Assembly (NCBI GenBank): GCA_902593235.1
Contig: CACJHS010000002.1
Span: 1 to 64,000 of the forward strand
Reading direction: 5' to 3'
From: an uncultured Pelagibacteraceae bacterium
GTDB lineage: Bacteria > Pseudomonadota > Alphaproteobacteria > Pelagibacterales > Pelagibacteraceae
DNA length: 64,000 nt
Shown: one piece after another, positions 1 to 9,478 of the stretch
How the letters are laid out: each line of letters opens with the position of its first letter
Numbering within the stretch: position 1 is the stretch's first letter
Translations under genes and position numbers: made by a program
The notes under the pieces: model-generated
The model's input: only the letters and a program-made list of their open reading frames with translations
Told to the model about the DNA's origin: nothing
Database searches by the model: none

Positions 1-393
1 GGTGGAGTTGTTCCTTTAAGTGAAATAGAAAATTTAAATTTAGATTTTCAAGAATTTACAGCAAAAGGTTTTATGTTAGGTCACGCAAGTGTAGTTAGTA
101 TTCCAAAAGATTTTTCAATGGCTGAATATATTCATCACTTGTTTGAATTCTCAGCAGAAGAATCATGCGGGAAATGTTTCCCAGGAAGACTTGGATCTTA
201 CAGAGGTAAGGAGATGTTTGATCAAGCTAAGAAGAAAACAGCTAAAATTCCATTAAAATTGCTAGAAGAATTGTTGGTTACCATGCAAAAAGGATGCCTA
301 TGTGCTCTTTGTGGAGCAATCCCAACTCCAATTCAGAACATTCTAAAATACTTTGGTGATGAAATGAAAAATGATATGGTGAAAGATAATTAA
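1..393 (+). CDS. fdsB: NAD-dependent formate dehydrogenase beta subunit (FdsB/NuoF-like), 3' part
   Basis: Frame 1 is open from the first base, so this is the C-terminal part of a longer gene and the Met at base 73 is internal. The residues match the NuoF/FdsB [4Fe-4S] domain: ESCGKCFPGRLG resembles the family ESCGKCxPCR motif, and KGCLCALCGAIP supplies the remaining cluster cysteine. In soluble formate dehydrogenases this subunit carries FMN and NADH sites and passes electrons from the alpha subunit to NAD+. The stop codon shares one base with the alpha-subunit ATG (TAATG), so translation is probably coupled. NuoF itself is the other candidate, but the adjacent molybdenum subunit argues for formate dehydrogenase. 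Confidence 0.85.
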   Translation, partial: GGVVPLSEIENLNLDFQEFTAKGFMLGHASVVSIPKDFSMAEYIHHLFEFSAEESCGKCFPGRLGSYRGKEMFDQAKKKTAKIPLKLLEELLVTMQKGCLCALCGAIPTPIQNILKYFGDEMKNDMVKDN

Positions 394-3161
394 TGAGCTC
401 AGAAAAAAGAAAAATTGCTTATATTGATGGAAAACCATACGAAATTGGTCCTAAACACACGTCTATTTTAAAATTTGTAAAAAGCTATGTAGGTGAAAAA
501 AAAGTACCTACTTTATGTGATGATCCAAACCTAGCTCCTTATGGTGCTTGCAGAGTTTGCTCAGTAGAAGTAGCTTTAGAAAAAGATGGTCCAACAAGAG
601 TGGTTGCATCTTGTCATACTCCAGTTGCTGAAAACCAACATATCTTTACCTCAAATGAAGCTTTAACAAGTCTAAGAAAAAATATTGTAGAATTAGTTTT
701 AACTGATCATCCAATGGAATGTGATACTTGTGAGGTAAACAATAATTGTGAATTACAAACAGTAGCAAACGATCTAGGAGTTGCTGATCACAGATACAAC
801 AGTCCTAAACAGCACAAAGGTATACCAAGAGATACGTCTCACGATTACATGAGAATGAACTTAGACAACTGTATTAATTGCGGAAGATGTGTCAGAGCTT
901 GCGATGAAATTCAAGGTTCATTTGTATTAACAATGAGCGGAAGGGGTTTTGAATCTAGAATAACAACTGATAATGATATGATGTTTGGAGATAGTTCATG
1001 TGTATCTTGTGGAGCATGTGCGCATACATGTCCAACAGATGCTATTTCAGATGTTTTTCAATCTAAATCTGCAGCTGTAGATAAAAAAGTTAGAACAACT
1101 TGTTCATACTGTGGTGTTGGATGTAATTTAGAAGCATCAATAAAAGATGATAAAGTTGTTGCAATAGATACTCCAAAACAAACAGAGGTAAATGCTGGTC
1201 ATACATGTATTAAAGGAAGATATGCATTTAGTTTTTATGATCATCCAGACAGATTAAAAACACCTTTAATTAAAAGAAATGGAAAGTTTCAAGAAGCTTC
1301 TTGGGATGAAGCTTATGATTTTATTAAAAAAGAAATGAATAGAATTACAAAAGATAATGGTCCAGATGCCTTTGCTGGAATTTCTTCAGCAAGATGTACA
1401 AATGAAGAAAATTATGTTTTTCAAAAAATGATTAGAGCGGCTGTAGGAACTAACAGTGTAGATTGTTGTGCAAGAATTTGTCATTCACCAACAGCTTGGG
1501 GAATGCAACAAACTTTTGGGACAGGGGCAGCCACAAACTCTACAGAAGATATTTATCATGCAGATTTATTTTTGGTAATTGGAGCTAATCCAACTAACGC
1601 TCATCCTGTAACAGGTGCAAAAATAAAACAACAAGTCATGAAAGGTAAAAAATTAATTGTACTTGATCCAATTACAACTGAACTAGCAAAACTTGCTGAT
1701 TATCATATTAAACTAAGACCAGGAACTAACGTTGCAGTTCTAAATATGATGTTACACTTTATTATTAAATCAAAACTTTATAATGCAGATTTTATTAGAG
1801 ATAGAACTGAAGGTTTTGATAATTTCTTAAAAGAAATTGAAAGACAAGATGTAGATCATTTAGCAAAAGTAGCTGGTGTAGATAAACAATTAGTTAAAGA
1901 AGCAGCAATTGCATATGCTACTGCAAGAAATTCAATGGAGTTCCATGGTTTAGGAGTTACTGAACACGAACAAGGATCTAAAACTGTAATGTTAATTGCA
2001 GATCTAGCAATGATTACTGGAAACATTGGACGAAAAGGTGTCGGGGTTAATCCTTTAAGAGGTCAAAACAATGTTCAAGGTGCAGCAGATATGGGATGTC
2101 AACCACACCAAGGTGCTGGATATTTTCCTGTAGCTGATGAAAAACATCAAGAATTCTACACAGAAAAATATGGAGTAACTCACCCAACTAAGCCAGGATT
2201 AAAAATTCCTCAGATGTTTGAAGCTGCAATAAATAAGGAATTAAAAGGTTTATGGATCATTGGAGAAGATATTGTTCAAACAGATCCTAACAGCGCACAT
2301 GTAATTGAAGCTATGAATTCTTTAGAACTTTTAGTTGTTCAAGAAATATTTATGAGTGAAACAGCAAAATTAGCAACTGTTGTTCTGCCAGGTACTACTT
2401 TCTTAGAAAAAGATGGAACTTTTACAAACACTGAGAGAAGAATTCAAAGGGTGAACAGAGCTGTACCTCCTCTACCAGGTACTAAACCTGATGGATTAAT
2501 TGTAACTGAGATGATGCAGAAATTAGGATTTGATCAGCCAACTTATGATGCAGATCAAGTTCTAGCAGAAATTGCTGATATCGTTCCTTTCTTTAAGGGT
2601 GTTACTAGAGAGAGACTTGGAAAATTTGGATTACAATGGCCAGTACAAGAAGATGGAACTGATACAAAAATTTTACATACAGAAACATTTAAATTAGGTA
2701 AAGGCAGATTAAAAAACTTTGATTGGAAAGAATCATCAGAAATAGAAGCTAATCAAAAAGAATATCCTTTGATTTTAACAACTAGTAGAGTTTTACAACA
2801 TTACAATGCAGCAACAATGACTAGAAGAACAAAAAATATAAATATTGTTGATGAAGATGTTTTATTAATTCATCCTAAAGATGCGGCTCATAGAGATCTA
2901 AATACTGGTGATATTGGAAGACTTTATTCAGGTAGAGGTGAGGTTGCACTTAAAGTTGAGGTTACAGACAAAGTTAAAGAAGGAATTGTGTTTACTACGT
3001 TCCATTTCCCAGAACATATGGTTAATATGGTTACAGGTCATGGTAAAGATGAAGAAACAATGTGTGCTGAATACAAAGTATCTTCTGTTGAAGTACAAAA
3101 AATCTCTAATCAATTTAAAACAGAAGTTAAACCAAAAGAAAATCAAGCTGAAGTTAGTTAA
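393..3161 (+). CDS. fdsA: Formate dehydrogenase alpha (molybdopterin) subunit
   Basis: At 922 aa this is the usual FdsA length. Domain order as seen: an N-terminal plant-type [2Fe-2S] domain (about residues 1-90, APYGACRVCSVEV), a NuoG-like His/Cys cluster (HPMECDTCEVNNNCELQ), two [4Fe-4S] ferredoxin motifs (CINCGRCVRAC and CVSCGACAHTCP), a molybdopterin Fe4S4 domain (CSYCGVGCNL), then the large bis-MGD domain. ARICHSPT carries the cysteine expected to ligate molybdenum, so this is a Cys and not a Sec enzyme. It oxidises formate to CO2 in the cytoplasm, with electrons leaving through FdsB to NAD+. The fdsC/fdhD and fdsD genes that usually follow are absent here; selO follows instead. Confidence 0.92.
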   Translation: MSSEKRKIAYIDGKPYEIGPKHTSILKFVKSYVGEKKVPTLCDDPNLAPYGACRVCSVEVALEKDGPTRVVASCHTPVAENQHIFTSNEALTSLRKNIVELVLTDHPMECDTCEVNNNCELQTVANDLGVADHRYNSPKQHKGIPRDTSHDYMRMNLDNCINCGRCVRACDEIQGSFVLTMSGRGFESRITTDNDMMFGDSSCVSCGACAHTCPTDAISDVFQSKSAAVDKKVRTTCSYCGVGCNLEASIKDDKVVAIDTPKQTEVNAGHTCIKGRYAFSFYDHPDRLKTPLIKRNGKFQEASWDEAYDFIKKEMNRITKDNGPDAFAGISSARCTNEENYVFQKMIRAAVGTNSVDCCARICHSPTAWGMQQTFGTGAATNSTEDIYHADLFLVIGANPTNAHPVTGAKIKQQVMKGKKLIVLDPITTELAKLADYHIKLRPGTNVAVLNMMLHFIIKSKLYNADFIRDRTEGFDNFLKEIERQDVDHLAKVAGVDKQLVKEAAIAYATARNSMEFHGLGVTEHEQGSKTVMLIADLAMITGNIGRKGVGVNPLRGQNNVQGAADMGCQPHQGAGYFPVADEKHQEFYTEKYGVTHPTKPGLKIPQMFEAAINKELKGLWIIGEDIVQTDPNSAHVIEAMNSLELLVVQEIFMSETAKLATVVLPGTTFLEKDGTFTNTERRIQRVNRAVPPLPGTKPDGLIVTEMMQKLGFDQPTYDADQVLAEIADIVPFFKGVTRERLGKFGLQWPVQEDGTDTKILHTETFKLGKGRLKNFDWKESSEIEANQKEYPLILTTSRVLQHYNAATMTRRTKNINIVDEDVLLIHPKDAAHRDLNTGDIGRLYSGRGEVALKVEVTDKVKEGIVFTTFHFPEHMVNMVTGHGKDEETMCAEYKVSSVEVQKISNQFKTEVKPKENQAEVS

Positions 3162-3166
3162 TTAAA

Positions 3167-4612
3167 ATGACCATTGGTTGGCATTTTGATAATACATATT
3201 CAAAGTTATCAAATACTTTTAAAGAAAATATTAAACCAACTCCTGTTCATGATCCTGAATTAGTAATTTTAAATGAGGAACTAGCATCTACTTTAAATTT
3301 AGATTTTTCAAAAACAGACAAAAAAAAATTAGCAGAAATATTTTCTGGAAACTCAATACCAGAAGAAACTAATACCATAGCCCAAGCATATGCAGGTCAT
3401 CAATTTGGACACTTTACTATGTTGGGAGATGGTAGAGCAGTTTTATTGGGTGAGCATTTAGTAAACAATGACAATCGTTTTGACATTCAGTATAAAGGTT
3501 CAGGAAGAACTTCTTTTTCTAGAGGTGGTGATGGAAGAGCAGCTCTAGGACCTATGCTTAGAGAATATATTATCAGTGAAGCGATACACTCATTAAATAT
3601 TCCAACTACTAGAAGTCTTGCTGTAGTAAAAACAGGAGAAAAAGTTGTAAGAGAAAATCTTTTACAGGGCGCTATATTAACAAGAGTTGCATCTAGTCAT
3701 CTTCGTGTTGGAACATTTCAATATATAGCTGCAACTCAAAACATTGAAAATTTAAATACTTTAGTCGACTACACAGTAAATAGACATTATCCAGAAATCA
3801 AAACATCAAATTCAAAAGCATTAGACTTGTTAAATCTTGTAATGGAAAAGCAATGCCAGCTAGTAATCAATTGGATGAGAGTTGGATTTATTCATGGGGT
3901 TATGAATACTGATAACATGGCAATTTCAGGTGAAACAATAGATTATGGTCCTTGCGCATTTATGGATCATTATGATCCAAAAACTGTATTTAGCTCAATC
4001 GATAAATTTGGGAGATATGCTTTTTCTAATCAACCACCAATTACAAAGTGGAATTTAGCAAGATTTGCAGAATGTTTAATCCCTTTGATCGACAAAAATG
4101 AAGATACTGCAATTAAATTAGCAACAGATTTAATAGATAATTTCCAAAATATTTATGAGGATAAATGGTTAAATATGATGAGAGATAAACTAGGTCTATT
4201 TGGTGAGGATAAAAATGATAAAAAATTAATTAATGATTTGTTTAATTGGATGGAAAAAAATAAAACAGATTACACAAATACTTTTTGTAATCTAATGGAT
4301 ATCAATTCTGATGAAATTTATAAAAATAATGATTTTATCGATTGGAAAAATGGATGGAAAAAAAGATCTGAGTTAAATAATTCAACTAAGGAAAAACAAA
4401 GCAAACTTATGAAATCAAATAATCCAATTGTAATTCCTAGAAATCATAAAGTAGAGGAAGCTTTAGCTGAAGCTGACAAAGGAAGTTTAGATAAAATGAA
4501 AAAGTTATTAGCCATTTTAAAAAATCCTTATGACAATCAGAATAATATTGAAGAATATCAAGCACCTGCTCCATCAAGCAACGAAAAATATCAAACTTTT
4601 TGTGGAACTTAA
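3167..4612 (+). CDS. selO: SelO/YdiU protein adenylyltransferase
   Basis: Belongs to the SelO (UPF0061/YdiU) pseudokinase family, whose members transfer AMP from ATP to protein hydroxyl groups and are linked to redox stress. Visible signatures are YAGHQFGHFTMLGDGRA near residue 70, a catalytic-loop-like HGVMNTDNM and a metal-binding DYGP that replaces the kinase DFG. The 481 aa length is normal. The protein ends CGT, placing a cysteine third from the end, where the eukaryotic homologue has selenocysteine. It starts 5 nt after the fdsA stop, so it probably shares that transcript, and it ends one base before the convergent oxidoreductase gene. Confidence 0.9.
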   Translation: MTIGWHFDNTYSKLSNTFKENIKPTPVHDPELVILNEELASTLNLDFSKTDKKKLAEIFSGNSIPEETNTIAQAYAGHQFGHFTMLGDGRAVLLGEHLVNNDNRFDIQYKGSGRTSFSRGGDGRAALGPMLREYIISEAIHSLNIPTTRSLAVVKTGEKVVRENLLQGAILTRVASSHLRVGTFQYIAATQNIENLNTLVDYTVNRHYPEIKTSNSKALDLLNLVMEKQCQLVINWMRVGFIHGVMNTDNMAISGETIDYGPCAFMDHYDPKTVFSSIDKFGRYAFSNQPPITKWNLARFAECLIPLIDKNEDTAIKLATDLIDNFQNIYEDKWLNMMRDKLGLFGEDKNDKKLINDLFNWMEKNKTDYTNTFCNLMDINSDEIYKNNDFIDWKNGWKKRSELNNSTKEKQSKLMKSNNPIVIPRNHKVEEALAEADKGSLDKMKKLLAILKNPYDNQNNIEEYQAPAPSSNEKYQTFCGT

Positions 4613-4613
4613 T

Positions 4614-5717
4614 TTATAGAACGTAGGGCTCTGGCCTAGCAGTTTTACCCAAAACTCTCTCAACTGCAAAATCACTTATATCAATTGTTTGGTATGATCC
4701 TGTTGTAATTAATTCAGTTAAGGCTCTACCGATACCTGGTGCTTGCATTAATCCCCGGCCCGTAAATCCAGAAGCCATGTAAACATTGTCATATTTTGGA
4801 TGTTTGCCAACAACTGCATTATTATCTAATCTATTACAATCATAGTAACCTGCCCATCCACCAGTTAACTTTAATTCCTCGAAGGCAGGTATTCTCTTAG
4901 CAAGAGCTGGCCAAACTAATTCCTCAAAATCATTCCAAGCTGGTTCCAAATCATCTGCATCAAATACAGAAATAGGTGATCCTGCTAAATATTCTCCTCC
5001 TTCTGGTCTCCAATAAACACCAGTTGTTAAGTCTCCACTTAGTGGCATCTCTTTTATATATGTTGGGCATTTTACTCTAAACACAGTGTGCTTTTGAGGA
5101 ACAACAGGAATATCTTCTAACAATTCCTTTGTCCAACAACCAGCTGCAGAAACTATTGTTTTAGCATTTATTTCAGAAATACTTTTAACTTCACCTTTAA
5201 TAAATTCTGCTCCAAGCTCTATTGCTTTACTTTTAAGAGCGCTATGAAACATAAATGGATCAATCCATCCTTCACTTTGATTATCAGTATAAGTTGCTGT
5301 CTCTATCCCTTCACTATTCACATAAGGGAAAACCTTAGATAATTCTAACCCTTTAATATTTTTTGTTCCTGCATCACATTCTTTATGATTTTCTAATGCT
5401 CTATATTGTTCTTCAGCATGCTCAGGACCAAACATTAAAAGATATCCATTGGTTACCATGCTAGCTGTTGGATTAGGATTTTTTTCTGTTTTTAATAATT
5501 CCGGTATTTGGAAAATAAATTCTCTTGCAAATTTTCCTAATAAAATATTTTCTTTTTGAAAAAATTGTCTTCTGAAACCACCTAGAGATAATGGAAATGA
5601 AGCTGTTTTATAAGTAGGATCTCTTTCAATAACTTTAACTTTTCTACCTTCTTTAGATAAAAAATAAGCAGTTGCCGCCCCTATTATTCCACCACCAATT
5701 ACTACAACATCATCCAT
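4614..5717 (-). CDS. FAD-dependent oxidoreductase (DAO family)
   Basis: A 367 aa DAO-superfamily flavoprotein. The N-terminus VVIGGGIIGAATAYFLSKEG is the Rossmann GxGxxG FAD-binding motif followed by an acidic strand end (VIERD). The C-terminus ASGFTGRGLMQAPGIGRALTELI matches the second FAD contact of sarcosine/glycine oxidase-like enzymes. The family oxidises secondary or primary amines of amino acids (sarcosine, dimethylglycine, glycine, D-amino acids); the substrate cannot be read from sequence. It follows tspO on the same strand after 2 nt and so is probably cotranscribed. No signal peptide is seen, so it is cytoplasmic. Confidence 0.8.
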   Translation of the reverse strand: MDDVVVIGGGIIGAATAYFLSKEGRKVKVIERDPTYKTASFPLSLGGFRRQFFQKENILLGKFAREFIFQIPELLKTEKNPNPTASMVTNGYLLMFGPEHAEEQYRALENHKECDAGTKNIKGLELSKVFPYVNSEGIETATYTDNQSEGWIDPFMFHSALKSKAIELGAEFIKGEVKSISEINAKTIVSAAGCWTKELLEDIPVVPQKHTVFRVKCPTYIKEMPLSGDLTTGVYWRPEGGEYLAGSPISVFDADDLEPAWNDFEELVWPALAKRIPAFEELKLTGGWAGYYDCNRLDNNAVVGKHPKYDNVYMASGFTGRGLMQAPGIGRALTELITTGSYQTIDISDFAVERVLGKTARPEPYVL

Positions 5718-5719
5718 AT

Positions 5720-6187
5720 CTAATTTAACATAATCAAGCTTGTATTCAGAATTAGTGCAAAGCTACACCAAAGTAAATATGGAATCATTAAGTAGGCACT
5801 CAACATCTTGACGCGTTTAAACCTTAAAATAAGATTAATTATCAATGCTATTAGTATGATTAATACTAAAAGAGCCAAAACTATATTGTGAAAAACAAAA
5901 AAAACTACACTCCAAGTTGTATTGAATACTAAATGAATAAAATAAATATAAACAGTATTCATATCTCTATTTTTCGTATGCCAATAAAGCCATATTGCAA
6001 CTGTCATCAATATATACAAGGTGGTCCAAACAGGTCCGAATATCCAATCCGGTGGATTAAATGATGGCTTATTTAGTAATGAGTACCATGGCTCTTTAAA
6101 AGTAACAGTAGCTAAACCGCCAATCAATGAAGCAGAGAATGTAATAGCAAGAAACAATATAAATGTTAAAAATTTATTTTTAAACAT
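5720..6187 (-). CDS. tspO: TspO/MBR family membrane protein
   Basis: A TspO (translocator/tryptophan-rich sensory) protein with five predicted membrane helices. The family signature is visible as WYSLLNKPSFNPPDWIFGPVWTTLYILM. TspO proteins bind porphyrins and related ligands and act in stress or light-dependent regulation in alphaproteobacteria. The ORF track begins at 6202, but I prefer the Met at 6187: it puts the hydrophobic helix right at the N-terminus, and a TATATA hexamer sits 6 nt upstream, so the longer start would overlap the likely -10. The divergent SDR gene begins 24 nt away. Confidence 0.88.
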   Translation of the reverse strand: MFKNKFLTFILFLAITFSASLIGGLATVTFKEPWYSLLNKPSFNPPDWIFGPVWTTLYILMTVAIWLYWHTKNRDMNTVYIYFIHLVFNTTWSVVFFVFHNIVLALLVLIILIALIINLILRFKRVKMLSAYLMIPYLLWCSFALILNTSLIMLN

Positions 6188-6210
6188 GTTAGATATATAC
6201 ATAACAAAAA
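6185..6210. promoter_or_regulatory. Candidate shared -10 between tspO and the SDR gene
   Basis: A palindromic TATATA at 6194-6199 can be read as a -10 on both strands. On - it lies 6 nt before the tspO ATG (leaderless geometry); on + it lies 11 nt before the SDR ATG. No convincing -35 was found on either side and no Shine-Dalgarno sequence precedes either start. AT-rich context makes this tentative. Confidence 0.3.
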
Positions 6211-6969
6211 ATGACTAAAAAAACTATTTGGATTACAGGTGGCAGTACTGGTATTGGAAAAGCTTTAGCAATTAAGTTTGCAAGTAAGGGATGGAACGTT
6301 GCTATATCTGCAAGAAGAGCTGAATTACTAAATGAACTTTCAAATTCTTATGAAAATATTTCAGGTTTCCCTTTAGATGTAACAGATAAGGAAAAATGCA
6401 AAGAAGTATTTAATGAAATTAAAAACAAATATGAAAATATAGATATTTGTTTTTTTTCAACTGGAACATGGGATCCCAAAAAAGAAAAAGATATAGATGT
6501 CGAACAAATGGAAGATGTCTTTAAAGTAAATTTTTTTGGAACTGTGAATAGCATCAAAGCAGTTGAACAATACTTTAGAGATAAAAAAAACGGTATAATT
6601 ACTATTGTTTCATCAATTGCAGGATATAGGGGGTTACCTAATTCAACTGGATATGGACCATCTAAATCTGCATTAAATAATTTAGCTGAAAGTTTGTACT
6701 TTGATTTTAAAAGGTACAACGTACGTGTTTGTTTAGTATCTCCTGGATTTATTCAAACGCCAATGACAGATAAAAATGATTTTAAAATGCCTTTTTTAAA
6801 AACTCCTGAGTATGCTGCAGATCAAATTTATGAAGGTTTAGTTTACAAAAACATATTTGAAATACATTTTCCAAAATCACTTACAATCACATTAAAACTA
6901 TTGAGTTTTTTACCGAGTAAAATTTATTTTGGTTTAGTTGGAAAACTAACGAAATATCAAAAAAAATAG
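6211..6969 (+). CDS. Short-chain dehydrogenase/reductase (SDR)
   Basis: A 252 aa classical SDR. The N-terminal TGGSTGIGKALA is the TGxxxGxG dinucleotide-binding motif, and SSIAGYRGLPNSTGYGPSK supplies the catalytic Ser and YxxxK. The last 40 residues are hydrophobic and basic, as in SDRs that act at the membrane on lipids or retinoid-like substrates. It converges on the DUF3833-CFA lipid cluster with no spacer, and SDR genes often accompany such clusters, so a lipid-related substrate is plausible but not shown. Confidence 0.82.
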   Translation: MTKKTIWITGGSTGIGKALAIKFASKGWNVAISARRAELLNELSNSYENISGFPLDVTDKEKCKEVFNEIKNKYENIDICFFSTGTWDPKKEKDIDVEQMEDVFKVNFFGTVNSIKAVEQYFRDKKNGIITIVSSIAGYRGLPNSTGYGPSKSALNNLAESLYFDFKRYNVRVCLVSPGFIQTPMTDKNDFKMPFLKTPEYAADQIYEGLVYKNIFEIHFPKSLTITLKLLSFLPSKIYFGLVGKLTKYQKK

Positions 6970-7518
6970 TTAATCTTTTACAAATACAACTGTCAATTCA
7001 GCTACTTTAAAACCAAATTTAGTCATTGTTGCTCTATTAATTGCAACTCTATCATCTTGTTTAAAAATCCAATCATCGAAAGTTATTTTTAATTCTTTAC
7101 CTTTAACAGGAACTAATAAAACATATTCAAATTTAAACGCTGGTCCATACGAATATCCTATTGCTTTACCTACAACATCTCCTGCTGTTCCTTCGTAATT
7201 ATGCTCATCAATTTTATTTATTGTCCATTCTCGGTCTTGAACTTCACCATCATCCCAATTAAATTTTTCTTTAAGAATTAATTGCTTTCCATCCCAGGTT
7301 CCATTTAAATCTGCAGAAAATTGTCTTGTAACTTTTCCTGATCTATTTTGCAGAACACCCCAAGCCTTAACATTTCCAGATAAGTATTCCTCAATAATTA
7401 ATCTTGGTTCTTTGTTTTTAAAATCTTCTGGTTTCATAGCGCTATTATTTGAGCAACTTGTAATTAAGAATAATGAAATTATCAATGAAATTGACTTAAT
7501 TATTTTTATATGTCGCAT
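6970..7518 (-). CDS. DUF3833 family lipoprotein
   Basis: A predicted lipoprotein with the N-terminal signal MRHIKIIKSISLIISLFLITSC, whose lipobox cysteine is followed by SNN. The body, with paired beta-strand patterns such as GTWDGKQLILKEKFNWDDGE, fits DUF3833, which is typically encoded beside CFA-synthase-like and DUF1365 genes. The track start is 7530, but the ATG at 7518 is preceded by GGAGATATTT, an ideal Shine-Dalgarno with 6 nt spacing, so I use 7518. It follows the CFA gene by 17 nt with this start. Its biochemical role is unknown. Confidence 0.8.
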   Translation of the reverse strand: MRHIKIIKSISLIISLFLITSCSNNSAMKPEDFKNKEPRLIIEEYLSGNVKAWGVLQNRSGKVTRQFSADLNGTWDGKQLILKEKFNWDDGEVQDREWTINKIDEHNYEGTAGDVVGKAIGYSYGPAFKFEYVLLVPVKGKELKITFDDWIFKQDDRVAINRATMTKFGFKVAELTVVFVKD

Positions 7519-7535
7519 AAATATCTCCATTATTT

Positions 7536-8714
7536 TTATTTGTTTTGCATTGAAAATTGTATCAGATCAATATTTTTTGACTTAAATCCAGCTTCACAAT
7601 AAGAAAGATAAAACTCCCACATTCTTTTAAATGTTAAGTCAAAACCTTGATTTTTTATTAAATCCCATTTTTTTAAAAACTCATTTCTCCATATAGCCAA
7701 TGTATTTGCATAATGATCGGCATAAGAAATATATGAATTTATAGTTAAACCGTTATCAGAAACATAACGATTAATACTCTTTTTATTTGGTAAAAAACCA
7801 CCAGGAAAAATATATTTTTGAATAAAATCTTGTTTGTTTTTGTATCTATCAAACAACCTATCATCGATAGTAATTGCTTGAATAGCTGCTTTACCACCAT
7901 CAGATAAGTTAGTTTTAATGGTTCTAAAATAACCCTCTAAATAATTTTGACCAACAGCCTCAATCATTTCTATAGAGGCAATTGAATTGTATTTACCTTT
8001 AAGATCTCTGTAATCCTTTATTTCAATATTTACTTTTTCATTTAAACCACAATTAAAAATTCTTTCTTTTGCGTATTCAAATTGTTTTTTGGATATTGTA
8101 ATACAGTCTAATTTAACATCGTATTTTTTACCGAAATATTCAGCAAAACCTCCCCAACCACATCCTATTTCTAAAACTTTGTCACCATTATTTGGTTTTA
8201 TTTGATCAATTAATTTTTGATATTTATTATTTTGAGCATCAGAAAGATTTTTCGATTTATCATCAAAAATGGCACTAGAGTAAGTAAGTGTATCATCTAA
8301 CCAAAGAGAAAAAAAATCATTACCTAAATCATAATGTTTAGCAATATTTTCTTTGCTTCTACTTTTTGTATTTTTGATTATTTGATTTTTTACAAAATTA
8401 ATTATTGGAAAATCAAGAAGGCCTGAGAATTTATGTATGACTTCTATATTTCTTGCAGTTAACTCAATTAAATTTGATAAGTTATTAGTTTCAAATTCAC
8501 CCCTCATGTAGCTCTCAGCAAATCCAATACTACCACCTCTAATTAAATTATAATTAAAATCTGGTTTTTTGATTGAAATATTAGCATGCAATTTTTCATT
8601 TGGATTTCCAAACTTTAAAACTTTTCCATCATGTGTAGTAAGCTCTAGATAACCATAACTTATTTTATTAAGAAATTTAAAAACTAATTTATCTGCAGCG
8701 TTATTTAAAAACAT
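7536..8714 (-). CDS. cfa: Cyclopropane-fatty-acyl-phospholipid synthase family methyltransferase
   Basis: A 392 aa SAM-dependent methyltransferase acting on unsaturated acyl chains of membrane phospholipids. Visible are the SAM motif VLEIGCGWGGFAEYFG, the AKHYDLGNDFFSLWLD region just before it, FPGGFLPN, and the C-terminal FYLSYCEAGF typical of CFA enzymes. Because a DUF1365 gene and a FAD amine-oxidase-like gene lie directly upstream, it could equally make methylated or furan fatty acids rather than a cyclopropane ring; sequence alone does not decide. Its start overlaps the DUF1365 stop by one base. Confidence 0.88.
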   Translation of the reverse strand: MFLNNAADKLVFKFLNKISYGYLELTTHDGKVLKFGNPNEKLHANISIKKPDFNYNLIRGGSIGFAESYMRGEFETNNLSNLIELTARNIEVIHKFSGLLDFPIINFVKNQIIKNTKSRSKENIAKHYDLGNDFFSLWLDDTLTYSSAIFDDKSKNLSDAQNNKYQKLIDQIKPNNGDKVLEIGCGWGGFAEYFGKKYDVKLDCITISKKQFEYAKERIFNCGLNEKVNIEIKDYRDLKGKYNSIASIEMIEAVGQNYLEGYFRTIKTNLSDGGKAAIQAITIDDRLFDRYKNKQDFIQKYIFPGGFLPNKKSINRYVSDNGLTINSYISYADHYANTLAIWRNEFLKKWDLIKNQGFDLTFKRMWEFYLSYCEAGFKSKNIDLIQFSMQNK

Positions 8715-9478
8715 TAATTTTCTACTGTTATATTATTTTTAATTTTAAATTTTTTCTTAATAAATTTAATTCCTTTAATCCACAATTTAAACGCTTCAAA
8801 ATGTATCGCAGAGATAATTTTAAATGTCATTAAAGGGTGTTTAAGATAAGAATTCATTAAGTTTTTACTTGTCAAATCTGATCTTTCACCATCTTGAGAT
8901 GCAAAAAGAATTTTTCCTTCTTGATCATATTGATCTATTACAACTGACAATTTCTGCTCAGGATTTAATATCCTAAAAAAATAATTACAATCCATTTCAA
9001 TAAATGGCGAAACATGAAATTTCTTTGAGCAATTATTTTGAATTAATTTACTTTGTCCCTCCACTTTAAAAACATATGTGTGTTGCTCACCAAATGTATT
9101 CTTAACTTCATATAAAATAGAAATTAAATTATGATTTCTGTCATATACAAAAAAAATACTTAGTGGATTAAAAACATAACCAAATATTCTTGGATAGCAT
9201 AAAAGTTTAACTTTTATATTGTCTGTACTGATTTCATTATTGATTAGATTTTTTTTTACCCACTCAAAAAGAGATGACCCATCACGATCACCATGATCTT
9301 TCTCATAAAAGCTAATAAGATTAAATTTATTCAATGAAAAAAATTTTAATTTATCATTAAGCTCATTTAGCTCTGATAGATCTATAAATAATGAAAATAC
9401 TTTATATTTAAAAAAATGTTCTTTAGGTTTAAATCTCTTATGGGTTACATTTCCACTATATATACAAGAATTAATCAT
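8714..9478 (-). CDS. DUF1365 family protein
   Basis: The 254 aa protein matches the DUF1365 pattern: an N-terminal IYSGNVTHKRFKPKEHFFKYKVFSLFIDL, then YPRIFGYVFNPLSIFFVYD, then a C-terminal region rich in basic residues. The family has no settled biochemical function but is almost always encoded between a FAD oxidoreductase and a CFA-type methyltransferase, as here. The gene overlaps the oxidoreductase by 8 nt and the CFA gene by 1 nt, so the three are cotranslated. It probably takes part in acyl-chain modification. Confidence 0.85.
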   Translation of the reverse strand: MINSCIYSGNVTHKRFKPKEHFFKYKVFSLFIDLSELNELNDKLKFFSLNKFNLISFYEKDHGDRDGSSLFEWVKKNLINNEISTDNIKVKLLCYPRIFGYVFNPLSIFFVYDRNHNLISILYEVKNTFGEQHTYVFKVEGQSKLIQNNCSKKFHVSPFIEMDCNYFFRILNPEQKLSVVIDQYDQEGKILFASQDGERSDLTSKNLMNSYLKHPLMTFKIISAIHFEAFKLWIKGIKFIKKKFKIKNNITVEN

